Assembly (NCBI RefSeq): GCF_910592395.1
Contig: NC_088313.1
Location: forward strand, 19,670,437-19,734,436
Source of the DNA: Lineus longissimus
Lineage: Eukaryota > Nemertea > Pilidiophora > Heteronemertea > Lineidae
DNA length: 64,000 nucleotides
Reading direction: 5' to 3'
A model generated the notes under the pieces. That model saw nothing but the letters and a program-made list of their open reading frames with translations. It did not search any database and was not told the DNA's origin. Below are positions 1 to 11,900 of the stretch, piece after piece; positions within the stretch are counted from its first letter, which is position 1, and each line of letters starts with the position of its first letter. The position numbers and the translations under genes are program-made.

Positions 1-2790
1 TACCAGTTGAGTTGTGTTCCTTTGAAAACAAGACGGCGATTTACCAGTTGAGTTGTGTTCCTTTGAAAACAGGACGGCGATGTACCAGTTGAGTTGTGTT
101 CCTTTGAAAACAAGATGGCGATTTACCAGTTGAGTTGTGTTCCTTTGAAAACAAGACGGCGATGTACCAGTTGAGTTGTGTTCCTTTGAAAACAAGACGG
201 CGATTTACCAGTTGAGTTGTGTTCCTTTGAAAACAGGACGGCGATGTACCAGTTGAGTTGTATTCCTTTGAAAACAAGACGGCGATGTACCAGTTGAGTT
301 GTGTTCCTTTGAAAACAAGACGGCGATGTACCAGTTGAGTTGTGTTCCTTTGAAAACAAGACGGCGATGTACCAGTTGAGTTGTGTTCCTTTGAAAACAA
401 GACGGCGATGTACCAGTTGAGTTGTGTTCCTTTGAAAACAGGACGGCGATGTACCAGTTGAGTTGTGTTCCTTTGAAAACAAGACGGCGATGTACCAGTT
501 GAGTTGTGTTCCTTTGAAAACAGGACGGCGATGTACCAGTTGAGTTGTGTTCCTTTGAAAACAGGACGGCGATGTACCAGTTGAGTTGTGTTCCTTTGAA
601 AACAGGACGGCGATGTACCAGTTGAGTTGTGTTCCTTTGAAAACAAGACGGCGATGTACCAGTTGAGTTGTGTTCCTTTGAAAACAAGACGGCGATGTAC
701 CAGTTGAGTTGTGTTCCTTTGAAAACAGGACGGCGATGTACCAGTTGAGTTGTGTTTCTTTGAAAACAGGACGGCGATGTACCAGTTGAGTTGTGTTCCT
801 TTGAAAACAAGACGGCGATGTACCAGTTGAGTTGTGTTCCTTTGAAAACAGGACGGCGATGTACCAGTTGAGTTGTGTTCCTTTGAAAACAGGACGGCGA
901 TGTACCAGTTGAGTTGTGTTCCTTTGAAAACAAGACGGCGATGTACCAGTTGAGTTGTGTTCCTTTGAAAACAAGACGGCGATGTACCAGTTGAGTTGTG
1001 TTCCTTTGAAAACAGGACGGCGATGTACCAGTTGAGTTGTGTTCCTTTGAAAACAAGACGGCGATGTACCAGTTGAGTTGTGTTCCTTTGAAAACAAGAC
1101 GGCGATGTACCAGTTGAGTTGTGTTCCTTTGAAAACAAGATGGCGATGTACCAGTTGAGTTGTGTTCCTTTGAAAACAAGACGGCGATGTACCAGTTGAG
1201 TTGTGTTCCTTTGAAAACAAGACGGCGATGCACCAGTTGAGTTGTGTTCCTTTGAAAACAAGACGGCGATGTACCAGTTGAGTTGTGTTCCTTTGAAAAC
1301 AGGACGACGATGTACCAGTTGAGTTGTGTTCCTTTGAAAACAGGACGACGATGTACCAGTTGAGTTGTGTTCCTTTGAAAACAAGACGGCGATGTACCAG
1401 TTGAGTTGTGTTCCTTTGAAAACAGGACGACGATGTACCAGTTGAGTTGTGTTCCTTTGAAAACAAGACGGCGATGTACCAGTTGAGTTGTGTTCCTTTG
1501 AAAACAGGACGACGGTGTACCAGTTGAGTTGTGTTCCTTTGAAAACAAGACGGCGATTTACCAGTTGAGTTGTGTTCCTTTGAAAACAGGACGGCGATGT
1601 ACCAGTTGAGTTGTGTTCCTTTGAAAACAAGATGGCGATTTACCAGTTGAGTTGTGTTCCTTTGAAAACAAGACGGCGATGTACCAGTTGAGTTGTGTTC
1701 CTTTGAAAACAAGACGGCGATTTACCAGTTGAGTTGTGTTCCTTTGAAAACAGGACGGCGATGTACCAGTTGAGTTGTATTCCTTTGAAAACAAGACGGC
1801 GATGTACCAGTTGAGTTGTGTTCCTTTGAAAACAAGACGGCGATGTACCAGTTGAGTTGTGTTCCTTTGAAAACAAGACGGCGATGTACCAGTTGAGTTG
1901 TGTTCCTTTGAAAACAAGACGGCGATGTACCAGTTGAGTTGTGTTCCTTTGAAAACAGGACGGCGATGTACCAGTTGAGTTGTGTTCCTTTGAAAACAAG
2001 ACGGCGATGTACCAGTTGAGTTGTGTTCCTTTGAAAACAGGACGGCGATGTACCAGTTGAGTTGTGTTCCTTTGAAAACAGGACGGCGATGTACCAGTTG
2101 AGTTGTGTTCCTTTGAAAACAGGACGGCGATGTACCAGTTGAGTTGTGTTCCTTTGAAAACAAGACGGCGATGTACCAGTTGAGTTGTGTTCCTTTGAAA
2201 ACAAGACGGCGATGTACCAGTTGAGTTGTGTTCCTTTGAAAACAGGACGGCGATGTACCAGTTGAGTTGTGTTTCTTTGAAAACAGGACGGCGATGTACC
2301 AGTTGAGTTGTGTTCCTTTGAAAACAAGACGGCGATGTACCAGTTGAGTTGTGTTCCTTTGAAAACAGGACGGCGATGTACCAGTTGAGTTGTGTTCCTT
2401 TGAAAACAGGACGGCGATGTACCAGTTGAGTTGTGTTCCTTTGAAAACAAGACGGCGATGTACCAGTTGAGTTGTGTTCCTTTGAAAACAAGACGGCGAT
2501 GTACCAGTTGAGTTGTGTTCCTTTGAAAACAGGACGGCGATGTACCAGTTGAGTTGTGTTCCTTTGAAAACAAGACGGCGATGTACCAGTTGAGTTGTGT
2601 TCCTTTGAAAACAAGACGGCGATGTACCAGTTGAGTTGTGTTCCTTTGAAAACAAGATGGCGATGTACCAGTTGAGTTGTGTTCCTTTGAAAACAAGACG
2701 GCGATGTACCAGTTGAGTTGTGTTCCTTTGAAAACAAGACGGCGATGCACCAGTTGAGTTGTGTTCCTTTGAAAACAAGACGGCGATGTA
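1..2790. repeat. Higher-order duplication of a block within the satellite (1517-bp displacement)
   Basis: Rare monomer variants recur exactly 1517 bp apart, which is 37 monomers. Three gattta junctions at 38, 120 and 202 reappear at 1555, 1637 and 1719. A tattcc variant at 261 reappears at 1778, a tttctt variant at 757 at 2274, and a gatgcacc variant at 1231 at 2748. The match stops soon after 2748, because the following monomers differ (gttctttt against gttccttt). A third copy is not seen at the expected position near 3072. The block of at least 1.27 kb was therefore duplicated as a unit. Confidence 0.9.
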
Positions 2791-3992
2791 CCAGTTGAGT
2801 TGTGTTCTTTTGAAAACAAGACGGCGATGTACCAGTTGAGTTGTGTTCTTTTGAAAACAGGACGGCGATGTACCAGTTGAGTTGTGTTCCTTTGAAAACA
2901 GGACGGCGATGTACCAGTTGAGTTGTGTTCCTTTGAAAACAAGACGGCGATGTACCAGTTGAGTTGTGTTCCTTTGAAAACAGGACGGCGATGTACCAGT
3001 TGAGTTGTGTTCCTTTGAAAACAAGACGGCGATGTACCAGTTGAGTTGTGTTCTTTTGAAAACAAGACAGCGATGTACCAGTTGAGTTGTGTTCCTTTGA
3101 AAACAGGACGGCGATGTACCAGTTGAGCTGTGTTCCTTTGAAAACAAGACGGCGATGTACCAGTTGAGTTGTGTTCCTTTGAAAACAGGACGGCGATGTA
3201 CCAGTTGAGTTGTGTTCCTTTGAAAACAGGACGGCGATGTACCAGTTGAGTTGTGTTTCTTTGAAAACAAGACGGCGATGTACCAGTTGAGTTGTGTTCC
3301 TTTGAAAACAGGACGGCGATGTACCAGTTGAGTTGTGTTCCTTTGAAAACAAGACGGCGATGTACCAGTTGAGTTGTGTTCCTTTGAAAACAGGACGGCG
3401 ATGTACCAGTTGAGTTGTGTTCCTTTGAAAACAGGACGGCGATGTACCAGTTGAGTTGTGTTCCTTTGAAAACAGGACGGCGATGTACCAGTTGAGTTGT
3501 GTTCCTTTGAAAACAAGACGGCGATGTACCAGTTGAGTTGTGTTCTTTTGAAAACAGGACGGCGATGTACCAGTTGAGTTGTGTTCCTTTGAAAACAAGA
3601 CGGCGATGTACCAGTTGAGTTGTGTTCCTTTGAAAACAAGACGGCGATGTACCAGTTGAGTTGTGTTCCTTTGAAAACAAGACGGCGATGTACCAGTTGA
3701 GTTGTGTTCCTTTGAAAACAAGACGGCGATGTACCAGTTGAGTTGTGTTCCTTTGAAAACAGGACGGCGATGTACCAGTTGAGTTGTGTTCCTTTGAAAA
3801 CAAGACGGCGATGTACCAGTTGAGTTGTGTTCTTTTGAAAACAGGACGGCGATGTACCAGTTGAGTTGTGTTCCTTTGAAAACAAGACGGCGATGTACCA
3901 GTTGAGTTGTGTTCCTTTGAAAACAAGACGGCGATGTACCAGTTGAGTTGTGTTCCTTTGAAAACAAGACGGCGATGTACCAGTTGAGTTGT
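1..3992. repeat. 41-bp satellite array, about 97 tandem monomers
   Basis: A 41-bp unit, starting taccagttgagttgtgttcc and closing with a gacggcgatg motif, repeats without interruption from the window edge to about 3992, where it breaks off in a partial unit before ggtccggtaatccag. Most monomers differ at only one or two recurrent sites, such as aagacggcg against aggacggcg. Because 41 is not a multiple of 3 and the reverse complement of the unit contains no stop codon, all three minus frames stay open through the array. The long minus-strand reading frames are therefore a by-product of the repeat. The left end lies outside the window. Confidence 0.98.
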
Positions 3993-6900
3993 GGTCCGGT
4001 AATCCAGATCGCATGGGAAATAACTGATGCACTAACTAACTAACTAACTACTAACAACATCAGCGTAGCTTCCACAAGGGCATAGGTACGATCTTGGCCA
4101 TCCTCTATTATCCCCAACCGCTGATCAAATGTGACTATTAATGGTTTATATATAGTTTGCTTGGTAGTCCCCTTGTGTGACAGCGTTCTATTATCTGGGC
4201 AAGCGATAGCGCAACTTCAAAGAAGAAACTTATCGGAACGGCTTGTTCCCTAAAGGTTATATTTCAAGAACAGACCCGATGCCGTAACCAAATCTCTCCA
4301 AGGGCCATATCTGTCTGTGGATATAACAAATAATATGAAACGAGGGGTCTATGACCATCCTTGTCCGTGAATATAACACTATCAGATTGATCACCCTTCC
4401 ACAGTCTCAATTGTCCTTGTCAAAACACAGTATCTGAACATTGAGATTGATCGATTTGTAGAGGAGCTGTAGATAAGCATCCCTTCGTATTCTTAGGGAG
4501 GGTTTCGATTCGACCTTCGGATTGATCTAGTGAATAACAAAGTGTTTTCAACAGAACAATAACGCAAGTTGTAATGTCGCTGTCGCAGGTCGCCTGCAGC
4601 GATTAAATTGCTCGTGGGCGCGGCGCTTTAGCTGAACAAGATAATGGGCCTTGCTTGACCCTCAGTCGCCATAAACCTGGTGCAGCCTGATCATCCAGCA
4701 CTTTCGCCGCTTCTTGGCCGTTCTTACTCTCATAATGGTCATTCTCTCACGAAACACCGCTTACTGAGGCTGATGCTTATCCCGGCTCAGGAAACATTGC
4801 AATATGATAGGGTGGTAACCATTGATTACTGCGGACAATTTGGAATTACTTATCTGTAGCCGAATGCTATCGAAGTTCTAGTCAGAATGCGGCCTTGTGG
4901 GAATAGCCACTCTGTGGATTGAGGCCAACATTGGTCCTGATAGAGTGATATCCAATTAATATCATCTGAGCGGTATCAGATCACCATAATCGGCTTGCGT
5001 ACTATCCTTCACCACCGCAGGGCCATCTCAGTGGTTGAATGGCGCTAATCTGGATTTTCTTCATGATTTGAACACCTTGTCCATTCAGCGTCAAATACAC
5101 ATTTAAAAATTTAGTGAAAGATGTTTTCATCGCAGTAAAGCTTTATAAGCCGGTATTACCCACGTTCTTGGTAAGCAACGCCTACAACAATATACCACAC
5201 ACTATCGTCAACATGATATCAACGAGAAATTTCTTTTGCTTCCTGGGTTTTTTTTTACGCTGGCTGCCTGGATTATATAGCTTGACTTTTCCATCCCTTT
5301 GAGTCCATCTCCTTTAGTCATCAACAGACCACAAACGAATGGAAACGGCACTTACATATATTGCTACAAATCTCTGTAGCCTGTGCCCACGTTGTGAAAG
5401 AAAGGAATCTTCTACTGAAAGAGGATAATATTCTACTGGGAGGATGTGCAGAGGGCATGTCAAAGAAAAGCAACTTTGACCGCGGCGAATTACATGTAGT
5501 TTTGCCCGACTGGCATGTTGGCAAGACCCCTTTTGTCATCCTAGTGCTCCCAACTGACCGACTTACTACAAGTTATAAACTACAAATCAGATGGGAAATG
5601 TCACGTTCCGCCATTAGTAATTGAGTCTTCTGCTGACCACTCGCGGTTGAAAATGTCACATATCGTGGCTACAGTCTCAGTAACCCGTGTTGAAAAAAGG
5701 TTAATCCGCTAATGAATAGCTGATGCCATTTAGTTAGTAGTAGTAGTACGGGTAGTAGAAAAAGCAATATGTCGTAAGAGGCTGCTGTATCAAAAAAAGA
5801 CATAAGCGATTAATCGCCGGTGATATCTGTATACAGTATACTCATCACTAGAGAAGCGTTTTCCACCTACATGAAGGTGAGGTCATTCATCTGGTCCCTC
5901 AGTTACTTTGTTGATGGTGGATAATACCATCTCAGAAAGAAGTCTAAGAAATCCATGTTGCAAACAAGATGATAGTACGCGACCATGTCTTAGTAAAGGA
6001 CACATGTAAGTGTCAACAAAAGTCCACGGAGAACTGCTCAATGATGATTAAAGTATTCAATGGCGGTTTTTCTCTAAACGTAGGTTGCCTTTCTTGTGTA
6101 ACGAGGAATTCTTTCCTCCCCATCTTTATGTTTCGGCAAGAAACCAAAGTGATCATCAGTATTCAATCCTTGTCGTTGTTTAAATGGTCAATTACATATA
6201 GAAGAGATTTGACGAGTTTGCTGTGTCCCCGGAGCGGGGATTTTAGGATATGTATTAGACATGCAAACGACACTGATAAGTGTCTTGGTTGACATTAACT
6301 TAATCGTCCTATAATTAGCATAGACTATTTCCTAAATTTGACTTTAATGCTAATTGTATGGAGTATGGAAAGCAAACTAGCTTACAGTTAATGATCCACG
6401 TAGCAGTGTATAAATGTTTGATATTGCAACAGTCACCTCGTGCTATCTCTAAGCAGGGTTTAGGATAACACGTAAGCATTATCGTTCTCACGAAGAGAGG
6501 ATTTGATAGAGAATAGCAGATATATAATGCAGAGGACTTTTAGTGCTCGGGTGTTGTTATAAGCAGAGCAAGCTTACCTCGAGGATGCTAGCTAAACCGG
6601 TGCATTAAACCAAGATGTCGCTGACGTTATTAGCCCGCAAAAAAAGACGGATCACAATAAATAAAAAGGCAGCTCTGATCACAATAAATAAAAAGGCAGC
6701 TCTGAGAATGACAATTGTCTGGCTTTTCTTCTTCGGCATCATGTTATTGGCAAAATTTCTCTTTAAATTCTCACTGTCATGACTGTCTGTATATATTACG
6801 ATCATGGGTGTCCGCAGGCAATCGATGTAAATTGAAAACAAGTTGTTTATACCTGAGGTATAACGTATTAGGATCTTGAAGTATGACTCTATAATCTCAC

Positions 6901-8939
6901 CAAATGGTTGATCAAAGCTTGCACCTAACGAATGCTCTTGGCAACAATGGAGGGAATTTTATGATAGCAAAAAATAATGAAGACTAAGACTTGTTACTTT
7001 AAAAATCACCATTGCACAAAGGGGTTGCCCAAATTTTCCTGAACTAAGTACTTATTTTTTATTAGTTCACTCTAAAGACATCAAAACAAAATGTCTAATG
7101 CAATGAACAAAGCGTCATCTTATTATTGACAAGGATTGACAAAATGGGAAACAAATTCACACCGGGTTTTCTTCAACGGAAAGCTGTGCAGCCATATCAC
7201 TGTGTAACCAACATGTTTCCTCTGGCGTTCAGTGGGAAAAACGAGTAAAAACACGTTCATCTTGATGATATCAGACTCTGTTGGTCCATACAAACGAGAT
7301 TATCCCGCGCGAATAAGCTACCTGCCTGAACAATCACCTTCAGATGACAATAACTCAACGGGGATGACATTTTACGTTTTTGTGTTCTTCATTTTAGCGA
7401 ACAATCCATTGTTTTCCCGGCACGGTAGTGAGGCAACGAGTAATTCGTTCAATCAGCCGTGTTCACTGGCGGCAGCGCTTTCAAAATTAGATGCTTCGAG
7501 ACAAATCGGGACATCAGTTTTGTATCGAGTGATTAATAAAGTGCCTCAGTTTTTACTGTTGAATTAACTTGCGTCATGATGACATTCTTAAAGCGAACTG
7601 CGTACGAGCAATACAAAATGCCCTTACCACGCCTCAGTGGGGCCCTATTTCAGGCCCTATTGTCCACGTGTTCATCAGGCTGAGTCCAGCTTACTGATCT
7701 GTGCTGTACTCATAAACAGAAGAGAGTGAGTTTCTGAATGGAGCCCTATTTTAGGCCCTATTGTTCACATGTTCATCAGGCCGAGTCCAGCTTACTGAGC
7801 TGTGCTGTATTCGAACAGAAGAGAGTGAGTTTCTGAATGGAGCCCTATTTCAGGCCCTATTGTCCACATGATCATCAGGCCGTATCTCGCTAACTGATCT
7901 ACGCTAGACTTATAAACAGGAAATGAGATGGTAAATTTCACCGCCGCCCGAGAAAGTGTAAAAAGTAGGCCGAAAATTTGGTCGTGCAAAATCCCCTTTA
8001 ATTAGAATCCTAATCTCCAAGGTCTATCAGCTGGGCGAACCCATCAGACGTGACAATTGGCTTATATCACCAGCTTGATTTCTTTACACATTATTATATA
8101 ACCAATCCAAATTCATGACACGGAGGTAGAGCTTGCTCATCAAATTCCTTGTTGTCCAGCTTATTAGGATTCGGCCATATCGCACAAAAGTGATGCCTTA
8201 CATGTATCTAACCATGATTTGCCGTGTTCATACTGAAGAATAAGTTAAACCGCGAGGTATGTCATCATCATTACTAACAGATTGAATCTGACTCCGAACA
8301 GATAGACAATGTTCAGCGGACATAATCATTGGCCCACCCGGAGCCATACATATTCGCCCATGATATCGATGGCCATTTGCAAATTAGGAGCTGGGACCCT
8401 GGTCACCTAATATGGTATCTTTTGGTGAGATAAGCCAAAACAGCTGTGCATAAAGAAGGGATTTTGTTTTACCGAAATGAGTGTCAACGTGGGATTACTC
8501 CATATAAGCAAGGTATTGTACGAGCCGTGTAACATGACACCTACATCGCGAGATATACATATAGGGTAAAAACTGACATGCTAGTGCCTTATTGAATTTT
8601 TCATATTTTTATATTTTCAGATTTCGAAATCCTAGATAAGATACTGGTACGTTGTGTCGATGGCCAAGAGGACAATGATGGCCTGGGACCAGGTGGATCA
8701 TTAGGAACGGGAACACCATTAACCAGCAGTGTGTGTTGACGTATATGTGTTCGCCACCTTGCGGCGATACTGGCTCAGATCTTTGGATCAACTGACTTCC
8801 TCATCTAACGATTTAAGTAACATTATCAAAAGATCCACGCAGCTCTGGAACTTACCACTTTTTAATGCCGATCTGTCGGCCATTTTGTTTCTGTGGCGTC
8901 ACCTCTGAGCAGGCTTAGGAACTATAAAAGAAGTAATCC
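3993..8939. other. Gene-free flank between satellite and first receptor
   Basis: I see no supported gene here. Open frames of 60-110 codons occur on both strands but lack splice context or recognisable protein character. A four-fold ctaa run follows the satellite at about 4034, and a 99-bp tandem repeat lies at 7641-7922. The last few hundred bases would contain the promoter and 5' untranslated region of the downstream receptor, but no element there can be assigned by eye. Confidence 0.6.
7641..7922. repeat. About 99-bp tandem repeat, 2.8 copies
   Basis: Three successive segments begin with gccctatttcaggccctatt or a one-base variant, at about 7642, 7742 and 7841. They continue through shared tracts such as catcaggc, cgagtccagcttactga and aacagaagagagtgag. 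The third copy diverges after about 60 bp. Confidence 0.85.
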
Positions 8940-11900
8940 ATGCCCGTCCTCTCAGTATCATGGGGAGTGCAGGAAACGATGTTGAACATTACAAACGACT
9001 CGGCCTCCGCGCATGACCTATCGCTGAATGGCCTTGGGGGTCAAACACCAGACTACTCCCTATTCGCTACGCCCCTACTGTACATAACCATAACAGTGAC
9101 ATTTTTCTACGTTTTCGTGTTGACTTTTGGTATCTTCGGGAATATCATGGTGATATTTGTGGTCTTCAAGAACAAGGATATGAGAAATTCTACGAATCTG
9201 TTCCTGGTGAATCTGACGGTGGCTGACCTGCTGGTACTAGTGGTCTGCACCCCTATCGCCCTGGCGGAATTCTATAACAAGGACGTATGGTACCTCGGAG
9301 CGGGAATGTGTAAGTATCGAAACTCCTCGATGCTTCAGTTTCAGGTGAACTGATTGGCTGGAACGAATTGTTTTTCAGCAGTTGCATAGGCTCGCTATTG
9401 TAGTATAAGCATTACCATGATCACCTCATTCGCCAGATGATATTTTCCAGCCCGTACAAATGGACGCCATAACATATTCAGTTCTATAAAAACAGTCAGA
9501 ATCGTCGTAGGTTTCCTGACAACAAACGGACCCTTTCCTTTTTAAGATGATACAGTGTCTTTAGGCGAATGTTTAGATCAAAGCCTGGCAGATAAACGTG
9601 TGACTAACGCACGCAACTCAAATAATCTTCTCAGTGCGGTACTAATTATGAACCGACTGCGGATACGGGTTTCTTTTTGTGAAACTTTATGGAACAAAGC
9701 AGTGACTCAGACGGGAGTTGAACTCTCGATTACGAGGTTCCCAACGGCGCTCTTTACTAATACCCACTGCGCCCATCCCTTACTGTGGATTTTGATTGGT
9801 CAAAAGGTGACCGTCAGCGCCGTCTTTTGACGATAATTTCAAAGTCGCGCCAGCCATGCCCGCGGTTATTGGAAGATGGTGAAAATCAACTTTGTGGAAG
9901 AGCGCACCTAATAAAATGAAAAAAATCATCAGATAATGGTTTTCTTTCTCAGCTTGGAGTACGCCGTGACATAACGGTACTTCATACTTGGTCTTCTGCG
10001 ATCAAAGTAAAATAGACAACAAAGCATAGCGCTGGCTCAAAAGACAACTTCCTATACTTAAATTATTAAAACCCATCGTCACGATTGCAAGATTAAGTCA
10101 TTTTTCCATCATCAAAGGCGTGCAAAATAACTTTTAGGACACAAAATACTTTTCGTCAACATTAATCAAAACTTCGTTTCATGTTTTTGGCGTCAGCTTC
10201 ATTGATGAAATAAAGTTTTTTTGTTGTACTTTCGGCCGTCTTCTAGGTTGAGTTCAGGGACTTATCACGGATCCTCATACAGATAGACTGGACACAAAAT
10301 TCGTCCTCTTTTTACAGATCCGTGTACGTATAAATATCCTAAAGTCGCATATATATAGGAGGCGTTTCCACTCAGCAGAAAGATCCACAGTCTTCCCACA
10401 TTACGGCTATAAATTCTCTAAGTATATTCTCACGTCTGTCAGAATGGGTCTCTTCTGGATAACATCACGCTACAGCGTCCTTTTATCTTTTAATGCACGA
10501 CTGGTTTCACTCAGAACAATCATTACGCTATGAACCACATCAGAGAAACCTCCTCTGACACCCTTTGACGAGAATACCCAGTCATTGATTTGGCGCCCTC
10601 ACCGATCCTTTTCCATTGATTCCGATTGATCTGATGGGAAGTACAGTGTAACCCCGGTACTGGGGTAGTCGTGTTACCGGGGGCCTTGTAATGGTATTAG
10701 AGAGGAAACCATTCGGGACCTGCGATTCTTGGTCGTCATAGCGGCGTGGTTGCGTTACCGGGGTGGTCGCCGACCGGGGTTCCACTGTAGTTTTAAGTAC
10801 AAGTCCCTGACACCCTCAAAGAATCCACATTAGAGGAGTAGTTACGAGGGTTCAGTGCGGCCAATTACACCTATCTTACCCCCAATACGTCTGATTCCCA
10901 CATTTCTAACAGGTAGTTTGTTTCGTTAAAGGGACTGTGCGATCTCGGAATCGTCAAGAACTCCATCAGTTGTTTAGTTGAATCGAGCTCCATCTCAATA
11001 ATGTATGGCCAACTAAAGCTGGATTCGATTTCCTTTCTCCATAGAGTAGTTGTAGCTCACCTTGGTAAAGTTGACAATCATCTGTTGCTCTCCCACAAAG
11101 GTAATCATCAGTTCCATCATGGAGAGCAACTGTAATCTGATTATCATGAGCGCACTTGGGTGAACATCCTGTGTCACTTTTTTGGAAGAATTGTCATTTC
11201 GCTCCTCAGTGGAAGAGTGCAGTGATGTACAAACCACTGGTCAACCTTTTCTATCAACAACAGTCTTTTGAATACTAAAATGTGCAATTGGCTTTGTGAT
11301 CACTTCGGCCACGACTTTTGCACAACCAGCCGAGAAAACGTATTCATATCTAAAGGCTTAAATCTGCAATATGAATGATGACTGTAGCCATTTAGATAAG
11401 CCAGAAGTGCTTAACATTCCTGGTGTGATCTTTCGACCCTAGCATATGTTACCACATGCATCTATCGGGGTTAGAGTTTTTAAGAAGATTTCCTTCTTGA
11501 AAGGTAATTGATGACATGCTTGAAAAGCACGGCGATATCTCATCGATGTAACATTTATTATTAGTTTGTCCTCAGTGAATGTATCTGTAATCCTGTATCG
11601 CAAGTCCCAGTCCGATACGTTCACGATTGGCGGCTTTGAAACTTTCGCTTTGAGGTAAACACATTCAGCCATCGGGACAATTAAATAGGATGGCAGAAAC
11701 CCGGAAGGGATGGTTTAGTTCACACGCAACTGGTCATTGAAATGTGAATGGAAATGTTGTTTGAATTGCACACTGGTGAAACTATCTTCAAGTGCCTACT
11801 TGTGTACGGCTTGTGGTTAATGCATGTTATATCAGGATACCAAGCACCTACTCCAAGGCGGCATCGTAAAAACATGTACACGTGGCGAGCTTCATTCATG

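Noticed and set aside
41-4032. Six long minus-strand open frames (447-824 codons) with a 41-residue period
   Set aside because: The 41-bp monomer has no stop in reverse complement and shifts frame each copy, so all three frames stay open automatically. No protein family, start context or splice signal supports coding.
8915-8939. ctataaaag as a TATA box for receptor 1
   Set aside because: It lies about 10 bp before the ATG, too close to act as a core promoter for a transcript containing that start codon.
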